Assembly: GCA_041910015.1 (NCBI GenBank)
Contig: JAYRRR010000011.1
Location: 1 to 11,017 of the forward strand
Source of the DNA: RPQJ01 sp041910015
GTDB taxonomy: Bacteria; Pseudomonadota; Gammaproteobacteria; Steroidobacterales; Steroidobacteraceae
Reading direction: 5' to 3'
DNA: 11,017 bases
A program made the translations under genes and the position numbers. Below are positions 1 through 7,263 of the stretch, piece after piece (positions within the stretch are counted from its first letter, which is position 1; every line of letters starts with the position of its first letter). The notes beneath the pieces were generated by a model. It saw nothing but the letters and a program-made list of their open reading frames with translations, was not told where the DNA came from and ran no database searches.

Positions 1-477
1 CCGGCGCCGGCCGCCGCCGCTGCGCCGGCGGGCGCCGCACGGCCGCAGCGGACGCCGCAGAAGATCTTTGCGCTGCGCGTGGTCGCCGGTGGCGGCGGGC
101 ACTTTGCGGGCGGCCGCGTGCTCGAGGCCATGCACGCCGAGGGCCTGCGTTTCGGCCGCTACGACGTGTTCCACTGCCTGCACAGCGACGGGCGTCCGGT
201 GTTCAGCGTCGCGAGCCTGAAGGAACCGGGCACGTTCGACGTGGCGGCCATGCCGGCGACGCAATACCCCGGCGTGCTCATTTTCGCCGTGCTGCCCGGA
301 CCGGTCACGGCCGCCGAGGCGTTCGACGAGATGGTCTTCACCGCGCGCGCGCTCGCCACGCAGCTCGGCGGCGCGCTGGCCGACGACAAGGGCGCACCGC
401 TCACGGCGCAGCGTGCGGGCCGGCTGCGCGAGGAAGCACTCGAATTCGAGCGTGCGGTGGCCGCCGGAGCGGCATGA
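1..477 (+). CDS. zipA: Cell division protein ZipA, C-terminal part (5' end outside window)
   Basis: ZipA anchors the FtsZ ring to the inner membrane: its C-terminal globular domain binds the conserved tail of FtsZ. Only the last 158 residues are visible, open at the left edge. They begin with an Ala/Pro/Gln-rich stretch (about residues 1-20 of the fragment), typical of the flexible P/Q linker, and then enter the folded domain at KIFALRVVA, followed by GRYDVFHCLH and the FSVASLKEPGTFD block, which match the ZipA domain pattern known from E. coli. The N-terminal membrane anchor is not in the window. The stop TGA (475-477) lies 7 bases before the ligA start, consistent with co-transcription; zipA-ligA adjacency is a known gammaproteobacterial arrangement and supports the call. 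Nothing looks damaged in the part seen. Confidence 0.93.
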   Translation, partial: PAPAAAAAPAGAARPQRTPQKIFALRVVAGGGGHFAGGRVLEAMHAEGLRFGRYDVFHCLHSDGRPVFSVASLKEPGTFDVAAMPATQYPGVLIFAVLPGPVTAAEAFDEMVFTARALATQLGGALADDKGAPLTAQRAGRLREEALEFERAVAAGAA

Positions 478-484
478 GACGTCG

Positions 485-2518
485 ATGACCGCGAGCCGCG
501 ACGCGAGGCGACGGGCGCGCGAGCTGCGCGGGCAGATCGAGCACCACAACTATCGCTACTACGTCCTCGACGACCCCGAGGTGTCGGACGCGCGGTTCGA
601 CGCGCTGATGCGCCAGCTGCGCGAACTCGAGGCGGCGCATCCGGAGCTCGCGGACCCGGACTCACCCACGCAACGCGTCGGCGGACAGCCTGCGCGCGAA
701 TTCCGCGAGGTCGTGCACGCCGTGCCGATGCTCTCGCTCGAGAACGCGTTCTCGGAGCAGGACATCCTCGACTTCGATCGCCGCGCGAGAGAACGGCTGG
801 ACGTCGAGCGCATCGATTATTCCGCCGAGCCGAAGATCGACGGTCTCGCGGTCACCGTGCGTTACGAGCACGGCCGGCTCGTGCAGGCTGCGACGCGTGG
901 CGACGGGTCGAAGGGCGAGGACGTCACGCCGAACGTCCGTGCGATCCGCTCGGTTCCGGTGCAGTTGCGGGGCAGTTGCGTGCCGACGGTACTCGAGGCG
1001 CGCGGCGAGGTGTTCATGACGCGCCAGTCGTTCGCGGCGCTGAACCAGCGTGCGCTCGAGCGCGGCGAAAGGACTTTCGTCAACCCGCGCAACGCGGCTG
1101 CCGGCAGCCTGCGCCAGCTCGATCCGACGATCACGGCGCGTCGCGTGCTCGACCTGTTCTTCTACGGCATCGGTGCGGTCGCGGGTTGGACGCCGCCGCC
1201 GCGGCACAGCGGCGTGCTCGCTGCGCTGCGCGAATTCGGGCTGCGGACCTGTCGGGAGGTCGACGTGGTCGCCGGCGTCGAAGGTTGCCTGCAGTATTTT
1301 CAACGCATCGCCGGCCGGAGGGATGCGCTCGCCTATGACATCGACGGCGTCGTCTACAAGGTCGACCGCGTCGATTGGCAGCGCGACCTCGGCTTCGTGG
1401 CGCGTGCACCGCGCTGGGCGGTGGCGCACAAGTTCCCTGCCCAGGAAGAGACGACGACGGTGCAGGACGTGCGGTTCTACGTCGGGCGCACCGGCGCGCT
1501 GACGCCGGTCGCGCACGTCGCGCCGGTCTTCGTCGGTGGTGTGACCGTAAGCAACGTGACGCTGCACAACATGGACGAGGTCGCGCGCAAGGACGTCCGG
1601 GTCGGCGACACGGTCGTGGTTCGCCGGGCTGGCGACGTGATCCCGGAACTCGTGCGCGTCATCCTCGAGAGACGACCGGCCGATGCGCGAACCGTCGTCC
1701 TGCCGAAGCGCTGTCCGGTTTGCGGTTCGCACGTCGACCGCACCGAAGGCGAGGCAGTGGCGCGCTGTTCGGGTCAGCTCGTCTGCCCGGCGCAGCGGCT
1801 CGGGGCGATGCTCCATTTCGCCTCGCGGCGCGCGATGGACATCGACGGGCTCGGCGAACGGCTGATCACCCAGTTGATCGAGAGCGGGCGGGTCACGACC
1901 CCGGCCGACCTCTACACGCTCACGGCGGAAGAGCTGGCGGGGCTCGAGCGCATGGGACCGAAGTCGGCGGCGAACCTCGTCGCCGCGCTCGAACAGAGCA
2001 GGCAGACGACGCTGCCGCGGTTCCTGCTCGCGCTCGGCATCCGCGACGTGGGCGAAGCCACGGCGCTCGCGCTCGCCGGGCATTTCGGCGACCTCGATCC
2101 GCTCATCGAAGCGCGTCTCGAGGACATCCAGCAGGTGCGCGACGTGGGGCCGGTCGTCGCCGGCCACGTGCGCGAGTTCTTCGACGAACCGCGCAATCGC
2201 CAGGTCGTGGCGCAGCTGCAGGCCGCAGGCATCGTCTGGCCGAAGCTCCGGCGGGTGGCCACCGGTGCGTCTGGTCCGATGACCGGCCAGGTCGTCGTCA
2301 TCACGGGAACGCTCGCCTCGATGTCGCGTGAGCAGGCGAGGGAGGCAGCGCGTGCCGCGGGCGCGACGGTGACGGATTCGGTGTCTAAGAAGACCTCGCT
2401 GCTGGTCGTGGGCGCGGAGGCCGGTTCAAAGCTCGCCAGGGCCCAGACCCTCGGTGTGCCCGTGGTCGACGAAGCGGGGTTCCTGGGGATGCTCGGGCGC
2501 GGCGGTCCGGACGCATGA
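485..2518 (+). CDS. ligA: NAD+-dependent DNA ligase LigA
   Basis: LigA seals nicks in duplex DNA using NAD+, joining Okazaki fragments and finishing repair. The 677-residue product is close to the 671 of E. coli. Order of parts: Ia domain with HNYRYYVLDDPEVSD (21-35), adenylation domain with the catalytic lysine in EPKIDG (Lys117), nucleotide-binding lysines at 292 and 316 (the latter in WAVAHKFP), OB fold, a four-cysteine zinc finger (Cys410, 413, 428, 434), helix-hairpin-helix region (about 450-590) and a BRCT domain (about 598-677). These positions are each about two higher than in E. coli, so the protein looks intact. I chose ATG 485, 7 bases after zipA: it gives the family-typical N-terminus. 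The in-frame GTG at 413 would overlap zipA and add 24 unconserved residues. GGAG at 466-469 is a distant, weak ribosome binding site, so translation may be coupled to zipA. Confidence 0.98.
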   Translation: MTASRDARRRARELRGQIEHHNYRYYVLDDPEVSDARFDALMRQLRELEAAHPELADPDSPTQRVGGQPAREFREVVHAVPMLSLENAFSEQDILDFDRRARERLDVERIDYSAEPKIDGLAVTVRYEHGRLVQAATRGDGSKGEDVTPNVRAIRSVPVQLRGSCVPTVLEARGEVFMTRQSFAALNQRALERGERTFVNPRNAAAGSLRQLDPTITARRVLDLFFYGIGAVAGWTPPPRHSGVLAALREFGLRTCREVDVVAGVEGCLQYFQRIAGRRDALAYDIDGVVYKVDRVDWQRDLGFVARAPRWAVAHKFPAQEETTTVQDVRFYVGRTGALTPVAHVAPVFVGGVTVSNVTLHNMDEVARKDVRVGDTVVVRRAGDVIPELVRVILERRPADARTVVLPKRCPVCGSHVDRTEGEAVARCSGQLVCPAQRLGAMLHFASRRAMDIDGLGERLITQLIESGRVTTPADLYTLTAEELAGLERMGPKSAANLVAALEQSRQTTLPRFLLALGIRDVGEATALALAGHFGDLDPLIEARLEDIQQVRDVGPVVAGHVREFFDEPRNRQVVAQLQAAGIVWPKLRRVATGASGPMTGQVVVITGTLASMSREQAREAARAAGATVTDSVSKKTSLLVVGAEAGSKLARAQTLGVPVVDEAGFLGMLGRGGPDA

Positions 2519-2580
2519 GCACGGCGGTCGTCGCGGTCGGCACCCAGCCGTCGCCGCGCGGCGTGACGCGGTAGACCGTC

Positions 2581-3504
2581 ATGTGGCGTTACGTCATCGG
2601 TCGACTGCTCGGCGTCGTTCCGACGCTGCTCGTCATCGTCACGGCCGCGTTCTTCGTCATGCGACTCGCACCGGGCGGGCCCTTTGACGAGGAGCAGGCG
2701 GTGCCACCGGAGATCGCCGCCAACCTGCAGGCTGCCTACGGGCTCGACCAGCCGGTGCTCGTGCAGTACGGTCGTTACCTCCGCCGTCTCGCGCACGGCG
2801 ACCTCGGGCCGTCGTTCAAGTACAAGGACCGCTCCGTCGCGGAGCTGATCGGCCGTGGTCTGCCCCTCACCGTCACGGTCGGCGTGCTGGCGCTGCTGCT
2901 CGCGATCGGCGCCGGCGTCCCGCTCGGAGTCGTGGCGGCGCTGAGACACGATGGGACCGTCGATCATGCCGTCATGGCCACTGCGCTGGTCGGCATCGCC
3001 GTACCGAATTTCGTGCTGGCGCCGGTTCTCGCACTGCTGTTCGGCGTGCACCTCGGCTGGTTGCCGGTGGCGGGATGGGAGTCCGGCAGCGTGCGTCACC
3101 TCGTGCTGCCGGTGTTCACGCTGGCATTGCCGTTCGTCGCGTATGTCGCGCGCCTGACGCGCGGCAGCCTGCTCGAGGTGCTGCAGGCACCCTACATCCG
3201 CAGCGCACGCGCGAAGGGGCTGTCGCGCGGCGCGCTGCTGCGTCGCCATGCCCTGAAGCCCACGCTGCTGCCGGTCGTGAGCTACCTCGGTCCGGCGGCG
3301 GCCGCGCTGCTCACGGGTTCGCTCGTGGTCGAACAGGTGTTCGGCCTGCCCGGCGTCGGTCGCCATTTCGTGCAGGGCGCGATCAACCGTGACTACACGC
3401 TCGTCATGGGCATGGTCATTCTCTACGCCAGCCTGATCCTGCTGCTCAACCTCGCGGTGGATCTGCTCTACGGCTGGCTCGACCCCCGGATTCGCCATGG
3501 CTGA
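2581..3504 (+). CDS. oppB: Oligopeptide ABC transporter permease OppB
   Basis: One of the two inner-membrane permeases of the Opp peptide importer; it forms the translocation path with OppC. The 307-residue protein nearly equals E. coli OppB (306). Family landmarks seen: N-terminal RRLL-type start followed by a membrane segment (about 9-28), MRLAPGGPF (27-35), the OppB-specific GPSFKYKDRSV (76-86), several hydrophobic segments between about 95 and 195, the cytoplasmic EAA-type coupling loop SARAKG...RRHALKP (208-227) that docks onto the ATPases, and GLPGVG (255-260). FKYKD argues for true OppB rather than DppB, GsiC or NikB. The start is well fixed, since an in-frame TAG sits at 2572-2574 just upstream. 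The 62-base gap to ligA holds no convincing promoter; it could be read through from ligA. oppC overlaps its end by 8 bases. Confidence 0.95.
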   Translation: MWRYVIGRLLGVVPTLLVIVTAAFFVMRLAPGGPFDEEQAVPPEIAANLQAAYGLDQPVLVQYGRYLRRLAHGDLGPSFKYKDRSVAELIGRGLPLTVTVGVLALLLAIGAGVPLGVVAALRHDGTVDHAVMATALVGIAVPNFVLAPVLALLFGVHLGWLPVAGWESGSVRHLVLPVFTLALPFVAYVARLTRGSLLEVLQAPYIRSARAKGLSRGALLRRHALKPTLLPVVSYLGPAAAALLTGSLVVEQVFGLPGVGRHFVQGAINRDYTLVMGMVILYASLILLLNLAVDLLYGWLDPRIRHG

Positions 3505-4384
3505 GCCCACCGTGCGGGAACCGCCGGCCGCCGCGGGGCTCTGGCGCGACGCAGGGCGACGCCTGCGGCGCAGTCGCGCCGCCTGGATGGCCGTTACGCT
3601 GCTCGGGCTGCTCGTGCTCGCCGCGCTGCTCGGGCCCTGGCTCAGCGTGTACGCCGTGGATCAGGTCGACTGGTCGCAGTCGACGCTGGCCTCGCCACCG
3701 TCGCTCGCTGCAGGCCACTGGTTCGGTACGGACACGAACGGCCGCGACCTCTTCGTGCGCGTGTGGATCGGCACGCGGCTGTCGTTGCTCGTGGCCGTGC
3801 TCGCGACCGCCGTCAGCGTGCTGATCGGCGTGGCCTGGGGGGCGACGGCGGGCTATCTCGGCGGCCGCGTCGACGCGTGGATGATGCGGTTCGTCGACGT
3901 ACTGTACGCGCTGCCGTACATGTTCTTCGTGATCATCCTGACCGTCGTGTTCGGCCGCAGCCTGGTGCTGATCTTCCTCGCCATCGGCGCCGTGGGCTGG
4001 CTCACCATGGCGCGGATCGTACGCGGCCAGGCGCTCGCGCTGCGGCAGCGGGAATTCGTCGAGGCAGCCATCGCGCTCGGGCTGCCGGCGCGGACCATCA
4101 TCTTCCGTCACGTGATCCCGAACGTGCTCGGTACGGTGATCGTGTACGCGACCCTCACGGTGCCGCAGGTGATCCTCTTCGAAAGCTTCCTGAGTTTCCT
4201 GGGTCTCGGCGTGCAGGAGCCGCTCACCAGTCTCGGCCGGCTGGTGGCCGAAGGCGCTCTCGAGATGGAGACCTCGCCCTGGCTGCTGCTGATCCCGTCG
4301 GCCGTGCTCGGCACGATCCTGCTGTGTCTGAACTTCCTGGGGGACGGGCTGCGCGACGCACTCGACCCGAGACAGCGGCAGTGA
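3497..4384 (+). CDS. oppC: Oligopeptide ABC transporter permease OppC
   Basis: Second inner-membrane permease of the Opp importer. The 295-residue product has the OppC/DppC layout: a cytoplasmic N-terminus rich in Arg (21-28), a first membrane segment (about 30-50), a periplasmic part leading to HWFGTDTNGRD (74-84), which is diagnostic of this permease type, then membrane segments from about 95 to 165, the EAA coupling loop EFVEAAIALGLP (186-197) ending at RHVIPNVLG (204-212), FESFLSFLGLGVQEP (228-242) and a last membrane segment (about 263-283). ATG 3497 lies inside the end of oppB (8-base overlap), and the stop overlaps the oppD start by 4 bases, so translational coupling is likely. It could in principle be a DppC-type paralogue, but pairing with an unmistakable OppB makes OppC the better name. 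Confidence 0.93.
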   Translation: MAEPTVREPPAAAGLWRDAGRRLRRSRAAWMAVTLLGLLVLAALLGPWLSVYAVDQVDWSQSTLASPPSLAAGHWFGTDTNGRDLFVRVWIGTRLSLLVAVLATAVSVLIGVAWGATAGYLGGRVDAWMMRFVDVLYALPYMFFVIILTVVFGRSLVLIFLAIGAVGWLTMARIVRGQALALRQREFVEAAIALGLPARTIIFRHVIPNVLGTVIVYATLTVPQVILFESFLSFLGLGVQEPLTSLGRLVAEGALEMETSPWLLLIPSAVLGTILLCLNFLGDGLRDALDPRQRQ

Positions 4385-5370
4385 CTCCGGCGCCGCTGCT
4401 CGAGGTGCGCGATCTGCAGGTCGAGTTCGCCAGTGAACGAGGCGCCGTGCCGGCGGTGGCCGGCGTGTCGTTGGACGTGCGGGCCGGCGAGTGCCTCGCC
4501 GTCGTTGGCGAATCCGGCTCGGGCAAGACGCAGGCGCTGCTCGCCTGTCTCGGGCTGCTGGCCCGCAACGGTCGCGCGCATGGCTCGGTGCGATTCCAGG
4601 GTCGCGAACTGCTCGGCGCCGACGAAGCCGTGCTCGACGGCGTGCGCGGCACCGGCATCGGGCTGCTTTCGCAGGATCCGATGAGCTCGCTCACGCCGCA
4701 CCTGCGCATCGAGACGCAACTGGTCGAGCTGCTGCTCGACCGCGGGCTCGCGACGCGCGCCGAGGCACGCGCCCGCGCGCTGACCGCCTTGCGCGACGTC
4801 GACGTGCCCGACCCCGCGGCGCGCCTGCGCCAGTACCCGCACGAACTGTCCGGCGGCATGCGGCAGCGCGTCGCGCTCGCCATCGCACTGATGGGCCGTC
4901 CGCAGTTGCTGTTCGCGGACGAGCCGACGACGGCGCTCGACGTCACCGTGCAGGCCCGCGTGCTCGAACTGCTGGCCAAGGTGCGCGCGAGCGGAGTCGG
5001 CCTCGTGCTCATCACGCATGACCTCGGCGTCGTGGCGGGGCTGGCCGATCGTGTCGCCGTCATGTACGCGGGCCGCATCGTCGAGCAGGCGCCGGTGGAG
5101 ACGCTGTTCGCGGCGCCTGCGCATCCCTACACGGCCGCGCTGCTCGCGGCGGTGCCGCGCCTGCACGGTCCACTGCAAAGGCTCGCGAGCATTCCCGGGC
5201 AGCCGCCGCGTCCCGGCGAGATCATGGCCGGCTGCGCGTTCGTGCCTCGCTGCGATCGCGCCACCGACCTCTGTGCCGGGCAGTCACCTGCGCTGCGGGC
5301 ATTGCCGGAGTCATCGGCACGTGCCGTGGCCTGTCACCGGCCGCTCGCGCCGGTCGAGGAGGCGACGTGA
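4381..5370 (+). CDS. oppD: Oligopeptide ABC transporter ATP-binding protein OppD
   Basis: One of two different ATPases that power Opp import. The 329-residue protein starts at GTG 4381, whose GTGA overlaps the oppC stop; the protein then begins VTPAPLLEVRDLQVEF, the usual ABC start. Walker A GESGSGKT is at 43-50, Q-loop Gln98, signature LSGGM at 156-160, Walker B LLFADE at 176-181 and switch His213. After the ATPase core comes the oligopeptide/dipeptide-transporter C-terminal domain, from about HPYTAALLAAVPR (248-260), with four cysteines at 285, 291, 298 and 318. Cysteines with this C-x5-C-x6-C...C spacing bind a [4Fe-4S] cluster in solved Opp/Dpp-type transporters, so a cluster is a reasonable inference here. 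Longer upstream reading in this frame overlaps oppC and is not real. The stop overlaps oppF by 4 bases. Confidence 0.95.
   Translation: MTPAPLLEVRDLQVEFASERGAVPAVAGVSLDVRAGECLAVVGESGSGKTQALLACLGLLARNGRAHGSVRFQGRELLGADEAVLDGVRGTGIGLLSQDPMSSLTPHLRIETQLVELLLDRGLATRAEARARALTALRDVDVPDPAARLRQYPHELSGGMRQRVALAIALMGRPQLLFADEPTTALDVTVQARVLELLAKVRASGVGLVLITHDLGVVAGLADRVAVMYAGRIVEQAPVETLFAAPAHPYTAALLAAVPRLHGPLQRLASIPGQPPRPGEIMAGCAFVPRCDRATDLCAGQSPALRALPESSARAVACHRPLAPVEEAT
5356..5362 (+). promoter_or_regulatory. Strong Shine-Dalgarno for oppF
   Basis: GAGGAGG lies inside the last codons of oppD and ends 4 bases before GTG 5367. It is the clearest ribosome binding site of the operon and fixes the oppF start even though this is a GTG overlapping the oppD stop. 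Confidence 0.7.
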
Positions 5371-6194
5371 GTGCAGACGTGCCGCCCCTGTTGCGCGTCG
5401 AGAACCTGTGCTTGCGGTATGCACTGCGCGGGTCGGGCTTCGTCGGCGCCCGCCGGCGCCACGTCGACGCACTGACGGACGTGTCGATCGAAGTCGCGCC
5501 CGGCGGACGGCTCGGCGTCGTCGGCGAGTCGGGCTCGGGCAAGACGACGCTCGCACGCGTCGTGCTCGGCCTCGCCCGTGCGCAGGCGGGCCGCGTGCTG
5601 TGGGATGGCGAGCCGGTCGACTACGGGGATGCGGCGCGGCTGCGGCGGCTGCGCCGCGAGCTGCAGGTCGTGTTCCAGGACCCCTTCGGCAGTCTCGACC
5701 CGCGCATGACGGCTGGCGAGGCCGTCGGCGAAGCCCTGCGTGTGGTCGCCGCCCCGCTGACCGCGGACGCGGCCCAGGCCCGCATCGCCGATGCCCTGGT
5801 CGAAGTGGGGCTCGCGCCGGAACTGGCCGACCGCTACCCGCACGAGTTGAGCGGCGGGCAATGCCAGCGCGTCGCCATCGCCCGGGCCACCATCGTCAGG
5901 CCGCGCCTGCTCGTCTGCGATGAAGCGGTGAGCGCGCTCGACGTTTCGGTGCAGGCGCAGATCGTCAACCTGCTGCGCGACCTGAGCGAGCGGCATGGCA
6001 TGGCGCTGCTGTTCATCAGCCACAACCTCGCCGTCGTGCGTCATCTCTGCGATGAGGTCGCGGTGTTGTGTCAGGGCCGGCTGGTGGAGCGGGGCGACCG
6101 TCAGCGCATCTTCGAGGCGCCGCGGGAGGCGTACACGCGGGTACTGCTCGCCGCGGTGCCCGAACCCGTGCCGCGACCGCGCACCGGGGGTTGA
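5367..6194 (+). CDS. oppF: Oligopeptide ABC transporter ATP-binding protein OppF, short form
   Basis: Second ATPase of the Opp importer, forming a heterodimer with OppD. In 275 residues it shows Walker A GESGSGKT (53-60), Q-loop Gln104 in VVFQDPFGSLDPR, signature LSGGQ (161-165), Walker B LLVCDE (181-186), D-loop SALD and switch His219, so the nucleotide-binding core is complete. The insert GSGFVGARRRHVDAL (22-36) before the beta strand is typical of OppF/DppF-type subunits. It ends at EPVPRPRTGG, shortly after the RIFEAPREAYTRVLLAAVP block, and therefore lacks the Cys-containing C-terminal domain of E. coli OppF (334 residues) that its partner OppD retains. The natural stop and normal codon use suggest a genuine short form, not a recent truncation. 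GTG 5367 is supported by GAGGAGG at 5356-5362. It is the last gene of the opp operon; no oppA follows. Confidence 0.93.
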   Translation: MSADVPPLLRVENLCLRYALRGSGFVGARRRHVDALTDVSIEVAPGGRLGVVGESGSGKTTLARVVLGLARAQAGRVLWDGEPVDYGDAARLRRLRRELQVVFQDPFGSLDPRMTAGEAVGEALRVVAAPLTADAAQARIADALVEVGLAPELADRYPHELSGGQCQRVAIARATIVRPRLLVCDEAVSALDVSVQAQIVNLLRDLSERHGMALLFISHNLAVVRHLCDEVAVLCQGRLVERGDRQRIFEAPREAYTRVLLAAVPEPVPRPRTGG

Positions 6195-6220
6195 CGCAGG
6201 GCGATTGCGGAAGTCCGTGC

Positions 6221-6248
6221 TTGCCGGGAAGGCGCGCGTATGAATAAT
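6221..6248 (+). promoter_or_regulatory. Predicted sigma70-type promoter of nikMQO
   Basis: TTGCCG (6221-6226, four of six matches to TTGACA) and AATAAT (6243-6248, five of six to TATAAT) are separated by 16 bases. Transcription would begin near 6255, leaving a leader of about 65 bases before nikM. The -10 box lies inside the predicted NikR operator, which is the geometry expected for repression. The promoter is inferred from pattern only. Confidence 0.55.
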
Positions 6249-6265
6249 CCATACGAACCTCATAC
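6238..6265 (+). promoter_or_regulatory. NikR operator (exact consensus match)
   Basis: GTATGA at 6238-6243 and TCATAC at 6260-6265 form a perfect inverted repeat separated by exactly 16 bases. This equals the known operator of the nickel-responsive repressor NikR (GTATGA-N16-TCATAC). It lies between oppF and nikM, over the predicted -10 box and about 57 bases before the nikM start. The match to all 12 conserved positions with correct spacing, in front of a nickel transporter, makes chance unlikely. A second, tighter repeat CGTATG/CATACG (6237-6255) is nested in it and may simply reflect the operator sequence. No nikR gene is in the window, so the regulator would be encoded elsewhere. Confidence 0.9.
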
Positions 6266-6309
6266 CCGAGCCGGTCCCCGGGCGGCCTCCGGTCCGCGGC
6301 GGCGGCGAT

Positions 6310-6314
6310 AGGAG
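6310..6314 (+). promoter_or_regulatory. Shine-Dalgarno for nikM
   Basis: AGGAG ends 7 bases before GTG 6322, an ideal spacing. It supports the GTG start, which in turn yields the required N-terminal Met-His-Ile-Pro-Asp-Gly. Confidence 0.75.
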
Positions 6315-6321
6315 CACCCGC

Positions 6322-7263
6322 GTGCACATCCCTGATGGATTCATCAGTCCGCAGACAGTCGTCGTGACGGCGGTGCTCGCGGCCGGCGGGGTCGCGCTCG
6401 CCCTGCGCGAGGTCCGGCGCGAACTTCCGCCACGCAAGGTGCCGCTGATCGGGCTGGTCGCGGCCTTCGTCTTTGCGGCGCAGATGCTCAATTTTCCGGT
6501 GGCGGCGGGCACGTCCGGCCACCTCATCGGCGCGGTGCTCGCGACGGTGCTGGTCGGGCCGGCCGCCGCGGTCATCGCGATGACCGCCGTCCTGATCCTG
6601 CAATGCTTCATGTTCGCCGACGGCGGCGTGACGGCGCTCGGCGCCAACGTGCTCAACATGGCGGTGATCGCCACGCTCACGGGCCATGGGGTCTACCGCG
6701 CCACGAGCCGCCTGAGCGACGGTCTGCGGGGAACCCTGATCGGCGCGGGTTTCGCGGCCTGGTGCGCGACCGTGGTCGCCTCGCTGGCCTGCGCCATCGA
6801 ACTGGCCGCCTCCGGCACGGCGCAGGCCTCGCTCGTCGTGCCGGCGATGGGTGGCGTGCACATGCTGATCGGTCTCGGCGAAGCTGTGATCACGATGCTC
6901 GTGATCGCGGTCGTCGCGCGCGCCCGGCCCGATCTGGTCGCCGTCACGGCGTCACGCGAGACCACGGGGTTGTCGCCACCGGTTCGCGGCGGACTGATCG
7001 CCGCGCTCGTGCTGGCCATGGGCCTGTCGCCGTTCGCGAGCTCGGCGCCGGATGGTCTGGAGCGGGTGGCCGAACGTCTGGGCTTTGCCGGGGCCGCCGC
7101 CGCGGCGCAGGCCGCACCGCTGCCCGACTATGCCGTTACCGCACTGCAGGGCGATCTGCCACTGGTCTCGACCGCGCTCGCAGGCGCGATCGGCACCGTG
7201 GTCGCCTTCTTCGTGGCCTGGCTCGTCGCGCGCAGCCTGACGCCGGCCGGACGGGAGTCTTGA
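6322..7263 (+). CDS. nikM: ECF nickel transporter substrate-binding membrane protein NikM with fused PDGLE (NikN-like) domain
   Basis: S-component of an energy-coupling-factor nickel importer in the inner membrane. The 313-residue protein starts MHIPDGF. In the structurally known NikM family, nickel is held by the N-terminal amine, His2 and His67; here His2 and His67 (in GTSGHLIG, 63-70) are at exactly these positions. Other CbiM/NikM marks are QMLNFPV (54-60) and DGGVTALGANVLNM (100-113). Hydrophobic segments run to about residue 200. A C-terminal extension holds SAPDGLERVAERLGF (241-255), the PDGLE motif of NikN/CbiN-like small subunits, then one more membrane segment (about 284-304). Gene fusion of M and N parts favours nickel over cobalt, as does the upstream NikR site. 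GTG 6322 is supported by AGGAG at 6310-6314. A cobalt role is the main alternative. Confidence 0.93.
   Translation: MHIPDGFISPQTVVVTAVLAAGGVALALREVRRELPPRKVPLIGLVAAFVFAAQMLNFPVAAGTSGHLIGAVLATVLVGPAAAVIAMTAVLILQCFMFADGGVTALGANVLNMAVIATLTGHGVYRATSRLSDGLRGTLIGAGFAAWCATVVASLACAIELAASGTAQASLVVPAMGGVHMLIGLGEAVITMLVIAVVARARPDLVAVTASRETTGLSPPVRGGLIAALVLAMGLSPFASSAPDGLERVAERLGFAGAAAAAQAAPLPDYAVTALQGDLPLVSTALAGAIGTVVAFFVAWLVARSLTPAGRES

Noticed and set aside
413..484. Upstream GTG start for ligA at 413
   Set aside because: It would add 24 unconserved residues overlapping zipA; ATG 485 reproduces the family N-terminus and residue numbering.
1912..3510. Long minus-strand open frame of about 530 codons opposite ligA and oppB
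   Set aside because: It is antisense to two unmistakable genes; its product is Arg/His/Gln/Asp-rich without domains, the usual shadow of high-GC coding DNA. The same applies to the minus-strand frames at 662-2167, 4108-5178, 5334-6680, 7128-8231 and 8750-9919.
2581..6194. Opp operon as a second nickel importer (NikABCDE or Cnt type) linked to nikMQO
   Set aside because: Nik/Opp transporters share a family, but OppB carries the peptide-type FKYKD block, and the NikR site lies downstream of oppF, directing only nikMQO. No nickelophore genes are present.
6237..6255. CGTATG/CATACG hairpin as a terminator of the opp operon
   Set aside because: The repeat is AT-containing, only 6 bp, and lacks a T-run; it is nested in the NikR operator and is more simply part of that DNA site.
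6195..6321. Cobalamin riboswitch in front of the CbiM-family gene
   Set aside because: The spacer is 127 bases in total, with a predicted leader of about 65 bases, shorter than a cobalamin riboswitch, and I see no B12-box-like segment. The NikR operator explains the regulation better.
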